64,000 nt of DNA from Clostridiales bacterium (GCA_003523255.1 DPGH01000006.1:101022-165021); one strand, 5' to 3'; positions 8,706-18,226 are shown, counted from the stretch's first letter. A program made the numbers and translations. Notes: a model not told the origin generated them from the sequence alone.

Positions 8706-9859
8706 AAAGAAAAATCGTTTTGCTTTTAATCGTGGCAACGGCTTTTATTTTCTTTGCAGGGTTGGGAAAAACTCAAACGGTTAAAGCCGACGCGTTGACG
8801 GACGAGATTAACGATCAAATAAACGACATCGATTTAAGCGAATTAGAGGATTTCTACGACTCTCTATCCGTTAATGATTTTGATTTTTCTCCTGTCGATT
8901 ACATAAACGACCTTTTAAGCGGAAAAGCCGGAACGAACGTAGGCGATTTGGTTAAATATGCTCTTTCATCGTTTTTTTCCGACTTTATAACGTTTCTTCC
9001 GCTTCTATCCGGAGTCTTGGCTGTTTCCGTTTTCGGCGTGATTATGAAAAGCGTTAAAAGCGATGGCGGGAGTGCCTGCGGAGTCGTTTACTACGTGGAA
9101 CTTTTGAGTTGCGTTTTACTTCTTTTACCCGCGTTATATTCCATAGTGTCCTCGTCGTTTTCCGCGGTTTCAAATATGGCGAAATTCTGTGAAATAGTGT
9201 CGCCGGTGTTGCTCACTTTAATGACCGCTTCCGGCGGAACTGTTTCGGTTTCGATATTTCAGCCCGCCGTTTTGTTGCTCGGTGGAGGAATGGTAACGAT
9301 TGTAAACGCGTTTATTCTTCCTTTTGCGGTTTTTATTTTAATTTTCAGCGTAATTTCGGGCTTATCGAAAGAAGTTCGATTAGGAAAGTTCACCGAGTTT
9401 TTTACTTCGATTATAAAATGGGTTATCGGACTTTTAGCGACCGTTTTCAGCGTTTTTTTAACCGTTCAGGGCATTGTCGGCGCAGCCTCTGACGGGTTAA
9501 GCGCAAAGGCTGCTAAATACGCCGTATCGAATTCTATTCCGATTGTCGGAGGACTTATTAAAGACGGATTTGATTTAATTAGATGCGGGAGTGTTTTAAT
9601 AAAAAATGCAGTCGGACTTTCTTCAGTCGTCGTTTTATTTTTTATCGTTTTAACCCCGGTTTTAAAAATCGCCGCATTGTCGATTTTATTAAAACTAGTA
9701 TCTGCCGTAACGGAAACGGTTTCAGACGAAAAAATATCTTCAATATGCGGCAACGTGGCAAAATCTTTAACGTATTTCGCCGTATCGGTGCTGATATGCG
9801 GATTTATGTTTTTTATAACGTTTTTGCTGATAATTTTTACCGCAAACGCGTACATATAA
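8702..9859 (+). CDS. spoIIIAE: Stage III sporulation protein AE
   Basis: The large polytopic membrane subunit of the SpoIIIA channel (385 residues; family about 400). A cleavable signal peptide is likely (about 1-30, ending near VKADA). Next come an Asp-rich extracytoplasmic stretch (DINDIDLSELEDFYD-like), a long run of hydrophobic helices from about 90 to 300, and a final helix at the C-terminus. The segment ISGLSKEVRLGKF..FFTSIIKWVIGL is characteristic. Its start overlaps spoIIIAD. Confidence 0.92.
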   Translation: MKRKIVLLLIVATAFIFFAGLGKTQTVKADALTDEINDQINDIDLSELEDFYDSLSVNDFDFSPVDYINDLLSGKAGTNVGDLVKYALSSFFSDFITFLPLLSGVLAVSVFGVIMKSVKSDGGSACGVVYYVELLSCVLLLLPALYSIVSSSFSAVSNMAKFCEIVSPVLLTLMTASGGTVSVSIFQPAVLLLGGGMVTIVNAFILPFAVFILIFSVISGLSKEVRLGKFTEFFTSIIKWVIGLLATVFSVFLTVQGIVGAASDGLSAKAAKYAVSNSIPIVGGLIKDGFDLIRCGSVLIKNAVGLSSVVVLFFIVLTPVLKIAALSILLKLVSAVTETVSDEKISSICGNVAKSLTYFAVSVLICGFMFFITFLLIIFTANAYI

Positions 9860-9894
9860 AACAAACAACTTTAGCGAATATAAAAAGTTTATTT

Positions 9895-10374
9895 ATGAAA
9901 GAATGGATTTTTAACATTTCTATAACGGCGGTGGCGGTTACCGCAATTTCGTTAATAGTTCCGGACGGTAAAACGGGTAAAGTGATAAAGGGAATTTTGC
10001 CGTTTATCGTGCTTCTCTCCGTCGTTAAACCTATATTAAATTTCAATTACGAGCAAAACGTAAACGAAATATTTGTTCCTACCCAAACCGAAGAGATCTA
10101 TCAGGAAGATTTTTTATATTCGATAACGCGAAAACGAATTGCCTGCCTTGAAAAAAATTGCGAAAATATCTTAAACGCAAAAGGAATAACGGGGGCGAGC
10201 GTGAACATAGAATACGATTATGAAAACGGAAGTTATAAAATAAATTTAGTTACTGTCAATTTAAAAAATTCGGTTATCAATTCGGACAAAGAGCATATAG
10301 ATATAAACGAGATTGAAGCAACGATAAAAAACTTTCTTGCAGTAGATAAAGGGATGGTGAAAATTATTGAATAA
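9895..10374 (+). CDS. spoIIIAF: Stage III sporulation protein AF
   Basis: The reading frame is open further upstream, but that part overlaps spoIIIAE and does not look like the family. The ATG at 9895 gives a 159-residue protein starting MKEWIFNISITAVAV, matching SpoIIIAF. It has two N-terminal membrane helices (about 6-22 and 32-50) followed by a soluble domain that adopts a ring-building fold in this family. No strong ribosome-binding site is visible. The stop overlaps the TTG start of spoIIIAG. Confidence 0.87.
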   Translation: MKEWIFNISITAVAVTAISLIVPDGKTGKVIKGILPFIVLLSVVKPILNFNYEQNVNEIFVPTQTEEIYQEDFLYSITRKRIACLEKNCENILNAKGITGASVNIEYDYENGSYKINLVTVNLKNSVINSDKEHIDINEIEATIKNFLAVDKGMVKIIE

Positions 10375-10876
10375 AGAAGGTTTGAAAAGCAGATTTAAAA
10401 ACTTTTACGAAAAAATAAAATCCGGTAAAGCGCCTAAAATCGCCGTCGCGGTAATACTTTTAATACTCGTGTTGTGCTTGTTTATGTATAAGTCGCCGTC
10501 GGTGCGAAAAACCGACGATACGGCGGCAATTTCGGAATATACAGAAACGCTCGAAAACAGGCTTGAAAACGTTTTAAGCGCAATAACCGGAGCGGGCAGA
10601 GTTAAAACGATGATTACGCTCGAATCCGGACCGGAAACGGTTATCGCAATGAAAAGAACGACTTCGGTCGTCGATGGGAAAACATTGACTGAAGAAACTC
10701 CGATACTCGTCAACGGAAAAACGGTAACGCTTAAAGAACTATATCCGAAAATTTCAGGCGTTTTGATTGTTTGCGAAGGTGCGAACAGCATATCGGTTAA
10801 AACAAAACTACTGACCGCTACGGAAGCGCTGTTAAGAATCGACAAAGACCGTATTGAAATTTTAACGATGAAATAA
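10367..10876 (+). CDS. spoIIIAG: Stage III sporulation protein AG
   Basis: SpoIIIAG forms the large ring of the intercellular channel in the space between the forespore membranes. The 169-residue protein starts at a TTG codon overlapping the spoIIIAF stop; GGGATGG lies about 8-10 nt upstream. One membrane helix (about 24-42) precedes the ring-building domain, which contains ENVLSAITGAGRVKTMITLESG and the C-terminal GVLIVCEGA. In register and length it fits the family well. Confidence 0.9.
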   Translation: MNKEGLKSRFKNFYEKIKSGKAPKIAVAVILLILVLCLFMYKSPSVRKTDDTAAISEYTETLENRLENVLSAITGAGRVKTMITLESGPETVIAMKRTTSVVDGKTLTEETPILVNGKTVTLKELYPKISGVLIVCEGANSISVKTKLLTATEALLRIDKDRIEILTMK

Positions 10877-10912
10877 AAATTTGACAATAAAAAATAAAAA
10901 GGAGAAAAAATT

Positions 10913-11389
10913 ATGTCAAAGAAGAAAAAAATCATTATCCTGTCGTGCATGGTGGCTTTGCTTGCGGTTACCGCGATATTCAACTTCGTGCTTACCGTAT
11001 CGCCGGAGCCTTCGGGCGCGCAAACCGTAAACGCCGCGAATTATTTTTCGCAGTACAGAACCGAGCGGCTTAACACCCGTAACGAAGAAATACTGCAACT
11101 TGACGACGTAATAAAGAATTGCGAAGGCGAAAGCGCGGAAAAAACCGCCGCGTTAAAAATGAAAACAGAACTTACGTCTATAACCGAAAGAGAACTTTTG
11201 CTTGAAAGTCTTATTCGTGCATACGGTTTCGAAGACGCAGTCGTAGTTATCGGGCTCGAGTCAAATAACGTAAACGTTATAGCAAAATCGCAACAACTTA
11301 CCGCAGAGGACGCAGTAAAAATTTACACTATCGTTTCCGAAGAAATAAACGTTTCGCCCGAAAACGTAAAAATTATACCGATTTCTTAA
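10913..11389 (+). CDS. spoIIIAH: Stage III sporulation protein AH
   Basis: Bitopic mother-cell membrane protein that binds forespore SpoIIQ across the intermembrane space. The 158 residues have a basic N-terminus, one membrane helix (about 8-26), a linker and a C-terminal ring-building domain (RERELLLESLIRAYGFEDAVV..). AAGGAG precedes the ATG at ideal spacing. It is shorter than the Bacillus protein (about 218 residues) but complete as a fold. It ends the spoIIIA set; I see no terminator before asp23. Confidence 0.9.
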   Translation: MSKKKKIIILSCMVALLAVTAIFNFVLTVSPEPSGAQTVNAANYFSQYRTERLNTRNEEILQLDDVIKNCEGESAEKTAALKMKTELTSITERELLLESLIRAYGFEDAVVVIGLESNNVNVIAKSQQLTAEDAVKIYTIVSEEINVSPENVKIIPIS

Positions 11390-11455
11390 AAACGCTATGC
11401 AAAATAAATATTTTGTGGTACAATTATCGTAAATAATCGTTATCAGAGGATATTT

Positions 11456-11911
11456 ATGGCTCGCATAAAAAAATTGGTGAGAAATAAACACGAAGGAAAA
11501 ATCGTCGTGAGCGAGGGAATTATCGGCGAGATTGTCAGTATAGCAGTTTCCGAAATGCCTTATGTTCAGTTTTCTTCGGCGATAAAGCACGACGATTATA
11601 ATACGAATTCCGTAAAAGTGCGCGTAGAAAAGGACGGCGTTTACGTTGACGTTTACGTGATAATCCATTACACTCAATCGGTGTCAGAAACGGCGTTTAA
11701 AATTCAAGAGGTCGTAAGACATAACGTCGAGGCAATGACGGAGTATCATATCGCCGGTGTAAACGTTGTCGTTAAAGGAGTATCTTTCGACGACACGCCT
11801 GCCGAAACGAAACAGGATTCTTCTGTAAAGACAGAAGAAAAACAGGCGGATGTAGAAAAACAATCCGAGCAGAAGACGGCAAATAACGACATAAAAGAGG
11901 AAGTTAAGTAA
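11456..11911 (+). CDS. Asp23/Gls24 family protein (YqhY-like)
   Basis: Small protein of the Asp23/Gls24 envelope-stress family. The YqhY paralogue sits at this position (before nusB) in many Bacillota and has been linked to lipid metabolism. The Asp23 domain (about 12-115) includes GKIVVSEGIIGEIVSIAVSEMP and the C-terminal HNVEAMTEYHIAGVNVVVKG. A lysine/glutamate-rich tail of about 35 residues follows. The stop is 4 nt before nusB. Confidence 0.85.
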   Translation: MARIKKLVRNKHEGKIVVSEGIIGEIVSIAVSEMPYVQFSSAIKHDDYNTNSVKVRVEKDGVYVDVYVIIHYTQSVSETAFKIQEVVRHNVEAMTEYHIAGVNVVVKGVSFDDTPAETKQDSSVKTEEKQADVEKQSEQKTANNDIKEEVK

Positions 11912-11915
11912 ACGA

Positions 11916-12305
11916 ATGAGAAGCAAAGCAAGGGAAGGTGTTTTTAAATATTTGTTCTCAAAGCTCTTCAATCCCGGTGATGAAGGGCTTTTTGACGTAT
12001 TGATAAAGGAACTCGGAGACGACGATAAAAACTTTGCAAAAGAGTTATTAAACGCCGCGTTAAACGGCGAATCGAAGTATACCGAAGCGATCGACAACCT
12101 ATCCGAAAGATTCAGCGAAAGGAGAATTTTCGCGGCGGATAAGTGTGCGCTGATAATCGGAATGGCAGAACTCGATAATTTTCCGAATACTCCGACGGCG
12201 GTCGCGGTAGACGAGGCGGTAAAACTCGCCGTAACTTATTCTACGGAAAGAAGCGCCGATTTTGTAAACGGCATTCTCGCCGAATACGCAAAGGACAGAA
12301 AATGA
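11916..12305 (+). CDS. nusB: Transcription antitermination factor NusB
   Basis: NusB binds boxA RNA with S10 (NusE) in rRNA antitermination complexes. The 129-residue all-helical protein has the family start (RSKAREGVFKYLFS) and the C-terminal block PTAVAVDEAVKLAVTYSTERSADFVNGIL, with an ADKCALIIGMAEL helix before it. The start follows asp23 closely and the end overlaps folD by 4 nt. Confidence 0.93.
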   Translation: MRSKAREGVFKYLFSKLFNPGDEGLFDVLIKELGDDDKNFAKELLNAALNGESKYTEAIDNLSERFSERRIFAADKCALIIGMAELDNFPNTPTAVAVDEAVKLAVTYSTERSADFVNGILAEYAKDRK

Positions 12306-13156
12306 GCGTTTTATTAGACGGAAAGACGCTTTCCGCAAAAATTAAAAGCGAATTAAAAGAGCAAGTTGCGGAATATAAATTGAAAACGGGTAAGGAGATA
12401 ACGCTTGCGGTTATACTTGCGGGCGAAAATCCTGCATCGAAAGTTTACGTACGAAACAAAATAAAGGCGTGCGAGTTCGTCGGTGTTAAATCGCTTGCCT
12501 TTTATTTGCCCGATGACTGCGGAGAAGAGAAAATAATCGAGACGGTAAAAAGCGTTTCTGCCGACGATAACGTAGACGGCGTGCTCGTTCAACTTCCTTT
12601 ACCGAACGGTGTAAACGAAAGTAAAGTTTTAAGTTTTATACCTACAGAAAAAGACGTGGACGGATTTAAACCCGAAAATCTCGGGAATCTTGCAATGAAT
12701 AAAGAAGCCGTCATCGCGTGTACGCCTAAAGGTATTATGCGTCTTTTATCCGAATACGAAATTCCGCTTAAAGGTAAAAACGCAGTCGTAGTCGGACGGA
12801 GCAATATTGTAGGCAAACCCGTCGCAATGCTTTTGCTTAATGCAGATTGCACCGTTACGGTATGTCACAGTAAAACTCGAGATTTAAAAAAGATTTGTTC
12901 GGACGCGGATATACTTGTAGCCGCAATCGGAAAACCGCGCTTTATTACCGCAGACATGATTAAAGAAGGCGCAGCGGTAATTGACGTAGGAATAAACAGA
13001 ACGGAAACGGGGCTTTTAGGCGACGTTGATTTTGACGGCGCGAAAGGTAAAGCCGCTTTTATTACACCCGTACCGGGCGGCGTAGGACCTATGACTATAG
13101 CCATGCTTTTGACGAATACGTTAGAGTGCGCAAAAAGGAGAAACCGTGGATTTTGA
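12302..13156 (+). CDS. folD: Methylenetetrahydrofolate dehydrogenase / cyclohydrolase
   Basis: Bifunctional one-carbon enzyme interconverting 5,10-methylene-, methenyl- and 10-formyl-THF with NADP. The catalytic Lys lies in the segment SKVYVRNKIKACE. VQLPLPNGVNE, KDVDGF and the nucleotide-binding NAVVVGRSNIVGKPVA are all present, as is the C-terminal TPVPGGVGPMTIAML. The length of 284 residues is normal. The 3' end overlaps the GTG start of ispA by 11 nt. In related genomes xseA and xseB often lie between folD and ispA; they are absent here. Confidence 0.95.
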   Translation: MSVLLDGKTLSAKIKSELKEQVAEYKLKTGKEITLAVILAGENPASKVYVRNKIKACEFVGVKSLAFYLPDDCGEEKIIETVKSVSADDNVDGVLVQLPLPNGVNESKVLSFIPTEKDVDGFKPENLGNLAMNKEAVIACTPKGIMRLLSEYEIPLKGKNAVVVGRSNIVGKPVAMLLLNADCTVTVCHSKTRDLKKICSDADILVAAIGKPRFITADMIKEGAAVIDVGINRTETGLLGDVDFDGAKGKAAFITPVPGGVGPMTIAMLLTNTLECAKRRNRGF

Positions 13157-14021
13157 CGCGAAGCATAAATCTTATTCGGATCTTTTCGAGAGTGAATTAA
13201 AAGAATATTTAAATTCTCAAAAAACGTCGGTTCCGAAGGACTTGTTCGATGCGGTGGTTTACGCTACCGAGGGCGGCGGTAAAAGAATTCGCCCCGTATT
13301 ATGTTACGCCGTAGCGGATATGCTCGGTCTTGACAAAGAAGAAGTCAAATATTTCGCTTTGGCTATCGAATTTATACATTCATATTCTCTTATACACGAC
13401 GATTTACCGTGTATGGACGACGACGATTTCAGAAGAGGCAAGCCTTCCGTTCACAAACGCTTCGGCGAGGCGACAGCGGTTTTGACGGGAGACGCTTTAC
13501 TAAACCTTGCCGCGGAAACTTGTCTTAAAAAACCCGATTTTAGCGAAAAAGACGTTTCTGCAATGAAAATTTTATTTTATTGCGCGGGTATGCGCGGCAT
13601 GATTAAAGGTCAGGTTTTAGATCTTCAAAACGAGAAAAATTCGATTGAGGATGAAAACGCGCTTACCGAAATTTACATAAACAAAACGGCAAAACTTATC
13701 GCGGCGCCTATACTTATTTCTTCTGTATTAAGCGGAAAAGATTATTTCGAAAAGTTAAGCGAGTATGCAAACGCGCTTGGTGTTTTGTTTCAGATAACCG
13801 ATGATATTTTAGATGAAGAGGGCGACTTTTCCGTTATAGGCAAGACCCCTAAAAAAGATGAAAAGGCCGATAAACTTACCGCGATAAAAATATACGGAGT
13901 AAACGGCGCAAAGAAAAAAGCCGAAGAACTTTACGTTACTTGCAAAAGTATTCTTGCGGAAATACCGAATTCGGACTTTCTGTCTAAATTTACCGACGCG
14001 ACTTACGAACGAAAAAAATAA
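13146..14021 (+). CDS. ispA: Polyprenyl synthetase (farnesyl/geranyl diphosphate synthase)
   Basis: Condenses DMAPP and IPP to short-chain prenyl diphosphates, consuming the product of the ispH-rpsA gene upstream. The GTG start is supported by AAAGGAGA 4 nt upstream. Class I prenyltransferase motifs are clear: GGGKRIRP, the first Asp-rich motif in SLIHDDLPCMDDDDFRRG, KTAKL, and the second Asp-rich motif FQITDDILDEEGD. The 291 residues are typical of IspA. A terminator follows immediately. Confidence 0.94.
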   Translation: MDFDAKHKSYSDLFESELKEYLNSQKTSVPKDLFDAVVYATEGGGKRIRPVLCYAVADMLGLDKEEVKYFALAIEFIHSYSLIHDDLPCMDDDDFRRGKPSVHKRFGEATAVLTGDALLNLAAETCLKKPDFSEKDVSAMKILFYCAGMRGMIKGQVLDLQNEKNSIEDENALTEIYINKTAKLIAAPILISSVLSGKDYFEKLSEYANALGVLFQITDDILDEEGDFSVIGKTPKKDEKADKLTAIKIYGVNGAKKKAEELYVTCKSILAEIPNSDFLSKFTDATYERKK

Positions 14022-14035
14022 TAACCGAATAGATT

Positions 14036-14062
14036 AAGAACGTCCGAAAACGTTCTTTTTTT
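14036..14062 (+). terminator. Rho-independent terminator after ispA
   Basis: AAGAACGT and ACGTTCTT pair perfectly around CCGAAA and run into T7. It ends the asp23-nusB-folD-ispA unit. Confidence 0.87.
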
Positions 14063-14081
14063 ATAAAAAAGCGAATAATCG

Positions 14082-14110
14082 TTGATTTTATTCGTTTAAT
14101 ATTATATACT
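14082..14110 (+). promoter_or_regulatory. Promoter of nadK-argR-recN
   Basis: TTGATT (14082-14087), a 17-nt spacer and TATACT (14105-14110). It lies right after the ispA terminator, about 15 nt before the nadK start. Confidence 0.7.
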
Positions 14111-14125
14111 GTTAACGGTGGCTGA

Positions 14126-14938
14126 ATGAAAATTTTATTATACGTAAACAAAGATAAAGACGCGGACGGCGAATGGCTAAAAAAAACCGCTGACTTTTTG
14201 AAAAAAGAGAATTTAGACTTTTCCGTTTTGACTGATGACGAACTTGACGGAAAAACTATTGCCGACGCGATTATCGTACTCGGCGGCGACGGAACTATAT
14301 TGTTCGTCAATGAATTTGCAAATAAAAACGGCATACCCGTAATAGGCATTAACGCAGGTAAACTCGGGTTTTTAACCGAATTCGAAAAATTCGAAACGGA
14401 AAGCGCAATTAAATTTCTTATAAAAAACAAACTCGTTAAGGACGAAAGAACTACTATCGAAATCGGCGTTTGCGGTAAAACGTATAACGCGCTTAACGAA
14501 GTCGTTATCCAAAGAGTTTTCGACAATACCAGGGGAAGCGTTATTTCGGTTTCGGTTAAAATCGACGGAAACGAAATAGAGACGGTTACCGGCGACGGTG
14601 TTATAATTTGCACGCCTACGGGGTCAACCGCATATTCGCTTTCGGCTGGCGGAGCCATTCTTGCGCCCGGAACAAACGCGTTTTCTCTAACGCCCATTGC
14701 CGCACATTCTTTAAGCCATAGGCCGGTTATTTTTTCGGCAGATAACGATACGGAAGCGTCGCTTACGCGCGGCGGCAAGGCGGGGGTTTTTGTCGACGGC
14801 AAACTCGTAGCGTATATTACCGACGGAGAAACGGTTTCGGTAAGAAAGGCGAAGAGGAAAACGGTTTTTTTGAGAAAAGTCGGCTCAGACTTTTTTAAGA
14901 TATTGACCGAAAAAATGAAATCGCAAAAACGCGTTTAG
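14126..14938 (+). CDS. nadK: NAD kinase
   Basis: Phosphorylates NAD to NADP. The 270-residue protein has the invariant GGDGTIL loop (about 52-58), NAGKLGFLTEF, and the glycine-rich GDGVIICTPTGSTAYSLSAGG region followed by TPIAAHSLSHRPV. GGTGG precedes the ATG. Position before argR and recN is the standard Bacillota arrangement, but dxs and a tlyA-type methyltransferase that usually lie between ispA and nadK are missing. Confidence 0.95.
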   Translation: MKILLYVNKDKDADGEWLKKTADFLKKENLDFSVLTDDELDGKTIADAIIVLGGDGTILFVNEFANKNGIPVIGINAGKLGFLTEFEKFETESAIKFLIKNKLVKDERTTIEIGVCGKTYNALNEVVIQRVFDNTRGSVISVSVKIDGNEIETVTGDGVIICTPTGSTAYSLSAGGAILAPGTNAFSLTPIAAHSLSHRPVIFSADNDTEASLTRGGKAGVFVDGKLVAYITDGETVSVRKAKRKTVFLRKVGSDFFKILTEKMKSQKRV

Positions 14939-14972
14939 CAAGGCAAGAAAAATAAACGGAAAAGTTAAACAG

Positions 14973-15419
14973 ATGACTAAAAAACAAAGACTTGAAAAAA
15001 TTTGCTCTCTTATAAACGAATATGAAATTTCAACGCAAGAAGAGTTGACCGCTAAACTTAACGAATGCGGTTTTAACGTTTCGCAGGCAACCGTTTCGAG
15101 AGATATAAACGAATTAAACCTCGTTAAATCTGACGGGGCGCAGAAAAAAAGCAAATACGTCAGGTGCCTTGATGCTGAAAACGAGATACCACGTAAGATA
15201 ATCGACCTCTTTAAACAGATTACCGTTTCTATCGCAACGGCGGGCAACCTAATTGTTATAAAAACGTTAAACGGCAACGGCGGTGCGGTCGGAATGGCGA
15301 TAGACGAAATGAAATTTTCAAAAATACTCGGTACGGTTGCAGGGGACGATACTTTACTTATCGTAACCAAAAACGAAGCGGATGCGGAACATATAGTTAA
15401 AACTTTAAGGATGCTTTAA
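14973..15419 (+). CDS. argR: Arginine repressor ArgR/AhrC
   Basis: Arginine-dependent hexameric regulator of arginine metabolism. The N-terminal winged helix (about 1-70) has the family recognition helix FNVSQATVSRDINELNL. The C-terminal arginine-binding domain carries GNGGAVGMAIDEM and GTVAGDDTLLIV. The 148-residue length is standard. Its stop codon overlaps the recN start (TAATG). Confidence 0.94.
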   Translation: MTKKQRLEKICSLINEYEISTQEELTAKLNECGFNVSQATVSRDINELNLVKSDGAQKKSKYVRCLDAENEIPRKIIDLFKQITVSIATAGNLIVIKTLNGNGGAVGMAIDEMKFSKILGTVAGDDTLLIVTKNEADAEHIVKTLRML

Positions 15420-17131
15420 TGCTTGTCAGACTTTCAATTAAAAACGTTGCGCTTATCGATAACGCGCAAATAGAATTTTCGGACGGATTGAACGTTTTAT
15501 CGGGTGAAACGGGCTCAGGTAAATCGGTTATAATCGATTCGCTCAACTTTGTTCTCGGTGCAAAAGCGGACAAGTCTATAATTCGTTACGGCGAAAACGA
15601 ATGTTCCGTTACGGCAGAATTTAATTTGCCGAGCGACTCGCCGATATATGAAATTTTTGACGAGACCGGAATAGACAGAGAAGAAACTCTTATCGTTACG
15701 AGAAAATTTACTTCTGACGGAAAAAGTTCGGTAAGGATAAACGGAGTGTCCGTTACAATCGGCATGCTTAAAAAGTTTACTTCTCTTTTAGTCGACGTGC
15801 ACGGACAAAGCGAACATTTTTCACTTATATCTGAAAAAAATCAACTCGGACTCCTCGATAAATTCGGCGGAGCGAGCATTGAAAACGAAAAAAGTTTAAT
15901 CAAAACCGACTTTGACGAATATAAAAACGTTACCGCTCGGTTAAACGAACTCGGCGGCGACGAGGGGACAAGGCTTACACGCCTCGACGTATTAAATTAT
16001 CAGATAAACGAAATAGAATCGGCGGAACTGAAAGAAGGCGAGGAAGACGAACTTTTATCGCTTAAACAAAAGATTCAGTTCAGAGAGAAAATCTTTTATG
16101 CGTTAGATTCGGTAAGTCGTTCGTTTTCGGCAGAGGGCGGAGCATCCGACGCTTTATCTAATTCGTTGAAGATTTTATCCGGAATAACCGATTATGCAAG
16201 CGAATACAGTAATTTATACGAAAGATTTTCTTCGGCATATGCAGAACTCGAAGATGTTGCGGAGACCGCTTCTTCACTGTTAGAAGAGGTCGACGGTGAT
16301 GAAATCGACGCAGATTACGTAGAAAATCGACTGGAAGAAATAAAAAAACTCAAAAAGAAGTACGGTTCCGACTTTAACGAAATATCTTGCTTTTTAGAGC
16401 GTGCAAAAGAGGAAAGGGACAAACTCGAAAATTTTAACGAAACCGCCGCTTTGCTTCTTGATAAAAAAGCAACTCTTGAAAATAAGATTTACGACGAATA
16501 CGTTAAGTTGTCCGACGCGAGAAGAGCATCTGCAAAAGTTTTTTCTTCAAACGTATTAAACGAATTGAAAACTCTCGGTATGAAAAACGCTTCGTTCGAG
16601 ATTGAATTTAATGAATCACCGTCAAGGGAGGAGTGTAAATTTGTATCCGCAAACGGTTTTGATTCAGTCGTCTACAAGTTCAGCGCAAACTCGGGAGAGC
16701 CTGCAAAAACGCTTGCCGCAGTAATCAGCGGCGGTGAAATAAGCAGGTTTATGCTTGCCGTTAAAGCGCAGACCGCAAAGTTTAGCGACGTTTCAACGTT
16801 TATATTCGACGAAATAGATGCGGGAATAAGCGGTAAAACGGCAAACGTCGTGGCGGAAAAATTTGCAGACATTGCCGAGGGGGTTCAGGTTATCGCCATA
16901 ACGCATTTACCGCAAATATCCGCTATGGGAGACGTAAATCTTTTAATCGAAAAAACAGAAGAAAACGGCAGAACGCTTACGCGGGTTAAATCGCTTGATT
17001 TAAATGAAAAAATCGCCGAAATCGTAAGACTTTCCGGCGGTGGAGATTTAACCGATATAGCGGTAAAACGCGCCGTCGAAATTATATCCGTAGCAAACGA
17101 TTACAAACAAATAAAAAGAAATAAAAACTAA
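15419..17131 (+). CDS. recN: DNA repair protein RecN
   Basis: SMC-like ATPase acting early in double-strand-break repair. Walker A is GETGSGKSVIIDSL (about 29-42). A long coiled-coil region (about 150-370) separates it from the C-terminal half, which has the ABC-type signature ISGGEISRFMLAVK and Walker B FIFDEIDAGISGKTA, followed by ITHLPQISA. The 570 residues match the family. Translational overlap with argR puts it in the nadK operon, which ends at a strong terminator. Confidence 0.95.
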   Translation: MLVRLSIKNVALIDNAQIEFSDGLNVLSGETGSGKSVIIDSLNFVLGAKADKSIIRYGENECSVTAEFNLPSDSPIYEIFDETGIDREETLIVTRKFTSDGKSSVRINGVSVTIGMLKKFTSLLVDVHGQSEHFSLISEKNQLGLLDKFGGASIENEKSLIKTDFDEYKNVTARLNELGGDEGTRLTRLDVLNYQINEIESAELKEGEEDELLSLKQKIQFREKIFYALDSVSRSFSAEGGASDALSNSLKILSGITDYASEYSNLYERFSSAYAELEDVAETASSLLEEVDGDEIDADYVENRLEEIKKLKKKYGSDFNEISCFLERAKEERDKLENFNETAALLLDKKATLENKIYDEYVKLSDARRASAKVFSSNVLNELKTLGMKNASFEIEFNESPSREECKFVSANGFDSVVYKFSANSGEPAKTLAAVISGGEISRFMLAVKAQTAKFSDVSTFIFDEIDAGISGKTANVVAEKFADIAEGVQVIAITHLPQISAMGDVNLLIEKTEENGRTLTRVKSLDLNEKIAEIVRLSGGGDLTDIAVKRAVEIISVANDYKQIKRNKN

Positions 17132-17166
17132 AAAAACTTTAGAGAGTACTTAATCTATAAAAAACG

Positions 17167-17191
17167 GGTCGAATTGCTTCGACCTTTTTTT
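17167..17191 (+). terminator. Rho-independent terminator after recN
   Basis: GGTCGAA and TTCGACC form a perfect 7-bp stem with a TTGC tetraloop, then T7. Confidence 0.92.
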
Positions 17192-17254
17192 ACTTTTTAT
17201 AAATCACGGTATATTTTTGTACCGTTTACGCATTATAAAACAGACGGAGCGCAT

Positions 17255-18226
17255 ATGAAAAAATTTATATTTTGTTTTTTACTGGTTTTTACCGCATGCA
17301 TATCATGTTTCGGATTTACCGCGTATGCCGAAGGCGATGATTTGTTTCTCGGCGGATACGCAGCAGGATTTACGCTTACCTCAAAGGGGGCGCACGTTGT
17401 GGGTCTTTCGGACGTTATAACCGAAAACGGAATAGTAAGTCCGGCAAAAAACGCCGGCGTTCAAACGGGCGACATAATTATAAAAATCGACAAATCGGAT
17501 GTAAACGATGCAAACGACATTGAAGGCGCGGTTAAAGACGCTTGCCCTAAAACGCTTTGCGTTAAAAGAAACGGAGAGTATTTGTTTTTCAGCGTTACTC
17601 CGGTAAAAGATATATGCGGAAACGTTAAAATAGGGGTTTTCGTTAGAGACGATATGAACGGGATAGGGACTATAACGTATATAAAAGGAAACAAATTCGG
17701 TTCACTCGGGCATCCAGTTTTAAATGAAGACGAAAAAATAATGGAAATTTCAGGCGGCAAAATATTTTCATGTGAGATTAACGGCTTCGTTAAAGGAGAG
17801 CGCGGAACTCCCGGAGAACTTCGCGGAACGTTCGATAAAAAAAAGGCGGAAGGAGTTATACAAAAAAATACGGAAAGCGGCGTTTTCGGTACGCTTAACG
17901 AAAATTTTGACAAAAGCAACTTAAAGAAAATAACAGAGGGAAGCGCAAAAATCGGAAATGCTACGATTTATTCGACTATAACGGGACAAGAGCCGCAAGA
18001 GTATAACATAAGTATAGTTAAAACCGACGACCATAGCGAAACTAAAAATTTCGTTATAAAAGTAACGGATAAAAACCTGTTAAATCTTACCGGCGGAATA
18101 GTTCAGGGAATGAGCGGGAGTCCAATTGTTCAGGACGGAAAACTCATAGGGGCGGTTACGCACGTTTTTGTTAACGACCCGTCTCGCGGATTCGGTATAT
18201 CAATAAAAAATATGTTAAATAATTAG
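17255..18226 (+). CDS. spoIVB: SpoIVB sporulation serine protease
   Basis: Forespore protease (peptidase S55) that is secreted across the forespore membrane and triggers pro-sigma-K processing by cleaving SpoIVFA. The frame extends upstream, but the ATG at 17255 is preferred because GGAG lies 5 nt before it and it begins a signal peptide (MKKFIFCFLLVFT). A PDZ domain spans about residues 55-125 (GVQTGDIIIKID). The catalytic His is H153 in SLGHPV and the nucleophile lies in GMSGSPI (about 285-291). At 323 residues it is shorter than the Bacillus protein. In many relatives spo0A follows spoIVB; here it does not. Confidence 0.92.
   Translation: MKKFIFCFLLVFTACISCFGFTAYAEGDDLFLGGYAAGFTLTSKGAHVVGLSDVITENGIVSPAKNAGVQTGDIIIKIDKSDVNDANDIEGAVKDACPKTLCVKRNGEYLFFSVTPVKDICGNVKIGVFVRDDMNGIGTITYIKGNKFGSLGHPVLNEDEKIMEISGGKIFSCEINGFVKGERGTPGELRGTFDKKKAEGVIQKNTESGVFGTLNENFDKSNLKKITEGSAKIGNATIYSTITGQEPQEYNISIVKTDDHSETKNFVIKVTDKNLLNLTGGIVQGMSGSPIVQDGKLIGAVTHVFVNDPSRGFGISIKNMLNN

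Noticed and set aside
9583..9894. N-terminal extension of the spoIIIAF frame
   Set aside because: It lies almost entirely over spoIIIAE in another frame and encodes an Arg/Phe-rich stretch unlike the family; the ATG at 9895 gives the expected protein.
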